From Erysipelotrichaceae bacterium UBA6182 (GTDB lineage: Bacteria > Bacillota_I > Bacilli_A > Erysipelotrichales > Erysipelotrichaceae): a DNA stretch of 7,349 nt. The notes under the pieces are model-generated. The model saw only the letters and a program-made list of their open reading frames with translations, was not told the DNA's origin and made no database searches. The stretch covers positions 3,275-10,623 of the forward strand of contig DITO01000075.1 of the NCBI GenBank assembly GCA_002422065.1, in the 5' to 3' direction. Positions 7,220 to 7,349 of this stretch are shown here, piece after piece. Numbering within the stretch: the stretch's first letter is position 1; each line of letters opens with the position of its first letter. A program made the translations under genes and the position numbers.

Positions 7220-7233
7220 TCATGGTTTTTTAT
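7208..7233 (+). terminator. Rho-independent terminator of the FASII operon
   Basis: AACCATGA (7208-7215) pairs with TCATGGTT (7220-7227) to form a perfect 8-bp stem with a TTAG loop, followed by a T-run (T at 7226-7231). The birA stop codon TAG (7217-7219) is in the loop, so the last birA codons form the 5' arm. There is no matching A-run before the stem, so it should work mainly in the + direction. It marks the operon end. Confidence 0.85.
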
Positions 7234-7262
7234 TACCCTCAATCCTTGAATTCTATTTTTAA

Positions 7263-7278
7263 GCATGAAATATCATGC
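7263..7278. repeat. Hyphenated palindrome GCATGA-AATA-TCATGC in the downstream spacer
   Basis: Six-base perfect arms flank a four-base centre, about 30 bases past the terminator T-run and with no T-run of its own. It could be an operator for a downstream gene or a small hairpin, or it may be chance in an AT-rich stretch. A second inverted pair, ATGAAATAT (7265-7273) and ATATTTCAT (7299-7307), shares its left arm, so both hairpins could not form at once. The rest of 7234-7349 is AT-rich, with no open frame or convincing promoter that I can see. Confidence 0.4.
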
Positions 7279-7349
7279 GTATCTATCAAAATAATCTAAT
7301 ATTTCATACCTAAATCATAAAGTAACCCTACAAATAATTGATTAAATTC

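Noticed and set aside
7246..7276. Possible promoter TTGAAT ... TATCAT after the terminator
   Set aside because: The spacing is 19 bases and both boxes are weak matches in an AT-rich stretch; no downstream gene is visible to support it.
7234..7349. FapR or FabT operator in the downstream spacer
   Set aside because: The inverted repeats here do not resemble the known binding sites of either regulator, and the spacer follows rather than precedes the operon.

Overview
The window is almost entirely one strand-consistent type II fatty-acid synthesis (FASII) operon from a low-GC bacterium. The FabK-type enoyl reductase, the tight gene packing, the AGGAG-type ribosome sites and the use of TGA as a stop (so not a mycoplasma code) all point to a Firmicute. 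The gene order and a biotin ligase without a DNA-binding domain would suit an Erysipelotrichia-like lineage, but that placement is only an inference.

Layout, all on the + strand: accA (5' end cut off by the window, 3-593), fabH (583-1542), fabK (1556-2497), fabD (2494-3399), fabG (3396-4133), fabF (4123-5370), fabZ (5367-5804), a plsC-like acyltransferase (5788-6507) and birA (6446-7219). A rho-independent terminator overlaps the end of birA (7208-7233). The last ~115 bases hold no gene that I can see, only an AT-rich spacer with two overlapping inverted repeats. Apart from a 13-base gap before fabK, every gene overlaps the next (4 to 62 bases), so translational coupling is likely throughout.

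How the genes work together: AccA is the carboxyltransferase alpha subunit that makes malonyl-CoA. FabD moves malonyl to ACP. FabH starts chains from acyl-CoA plus malonyl-ACP. FabF elongates, FabG reduces the ketone, FabZ dehydrates and FabK reduces the enoyl group. The PlsC-like enzyme puts acyl chains onto a lysophosphatidic-acid-type acceptor, linking synthesis to membrane lipid. BirA attaches biotin to the AccB carrier that acetyl-CoA carboxylase needs. The acyl carrier protein (acpP) and accB/accC/accD are not in the window; the acc genes probably lie just upstream of the cut accA.

All catalytic residues I looked for in the Fab enzymes are present, and I see no frameshift, mobile element, CRISPR array or RNA gene. 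I found no undescribed system. The points worth a second look are small: the order of the cluster, an atypical nucleotide-binding loop in BirA, a probable TTG start for plsC, a long plsC/birA overlap without a ribosome site, and the alternative hairpins after the terminator.
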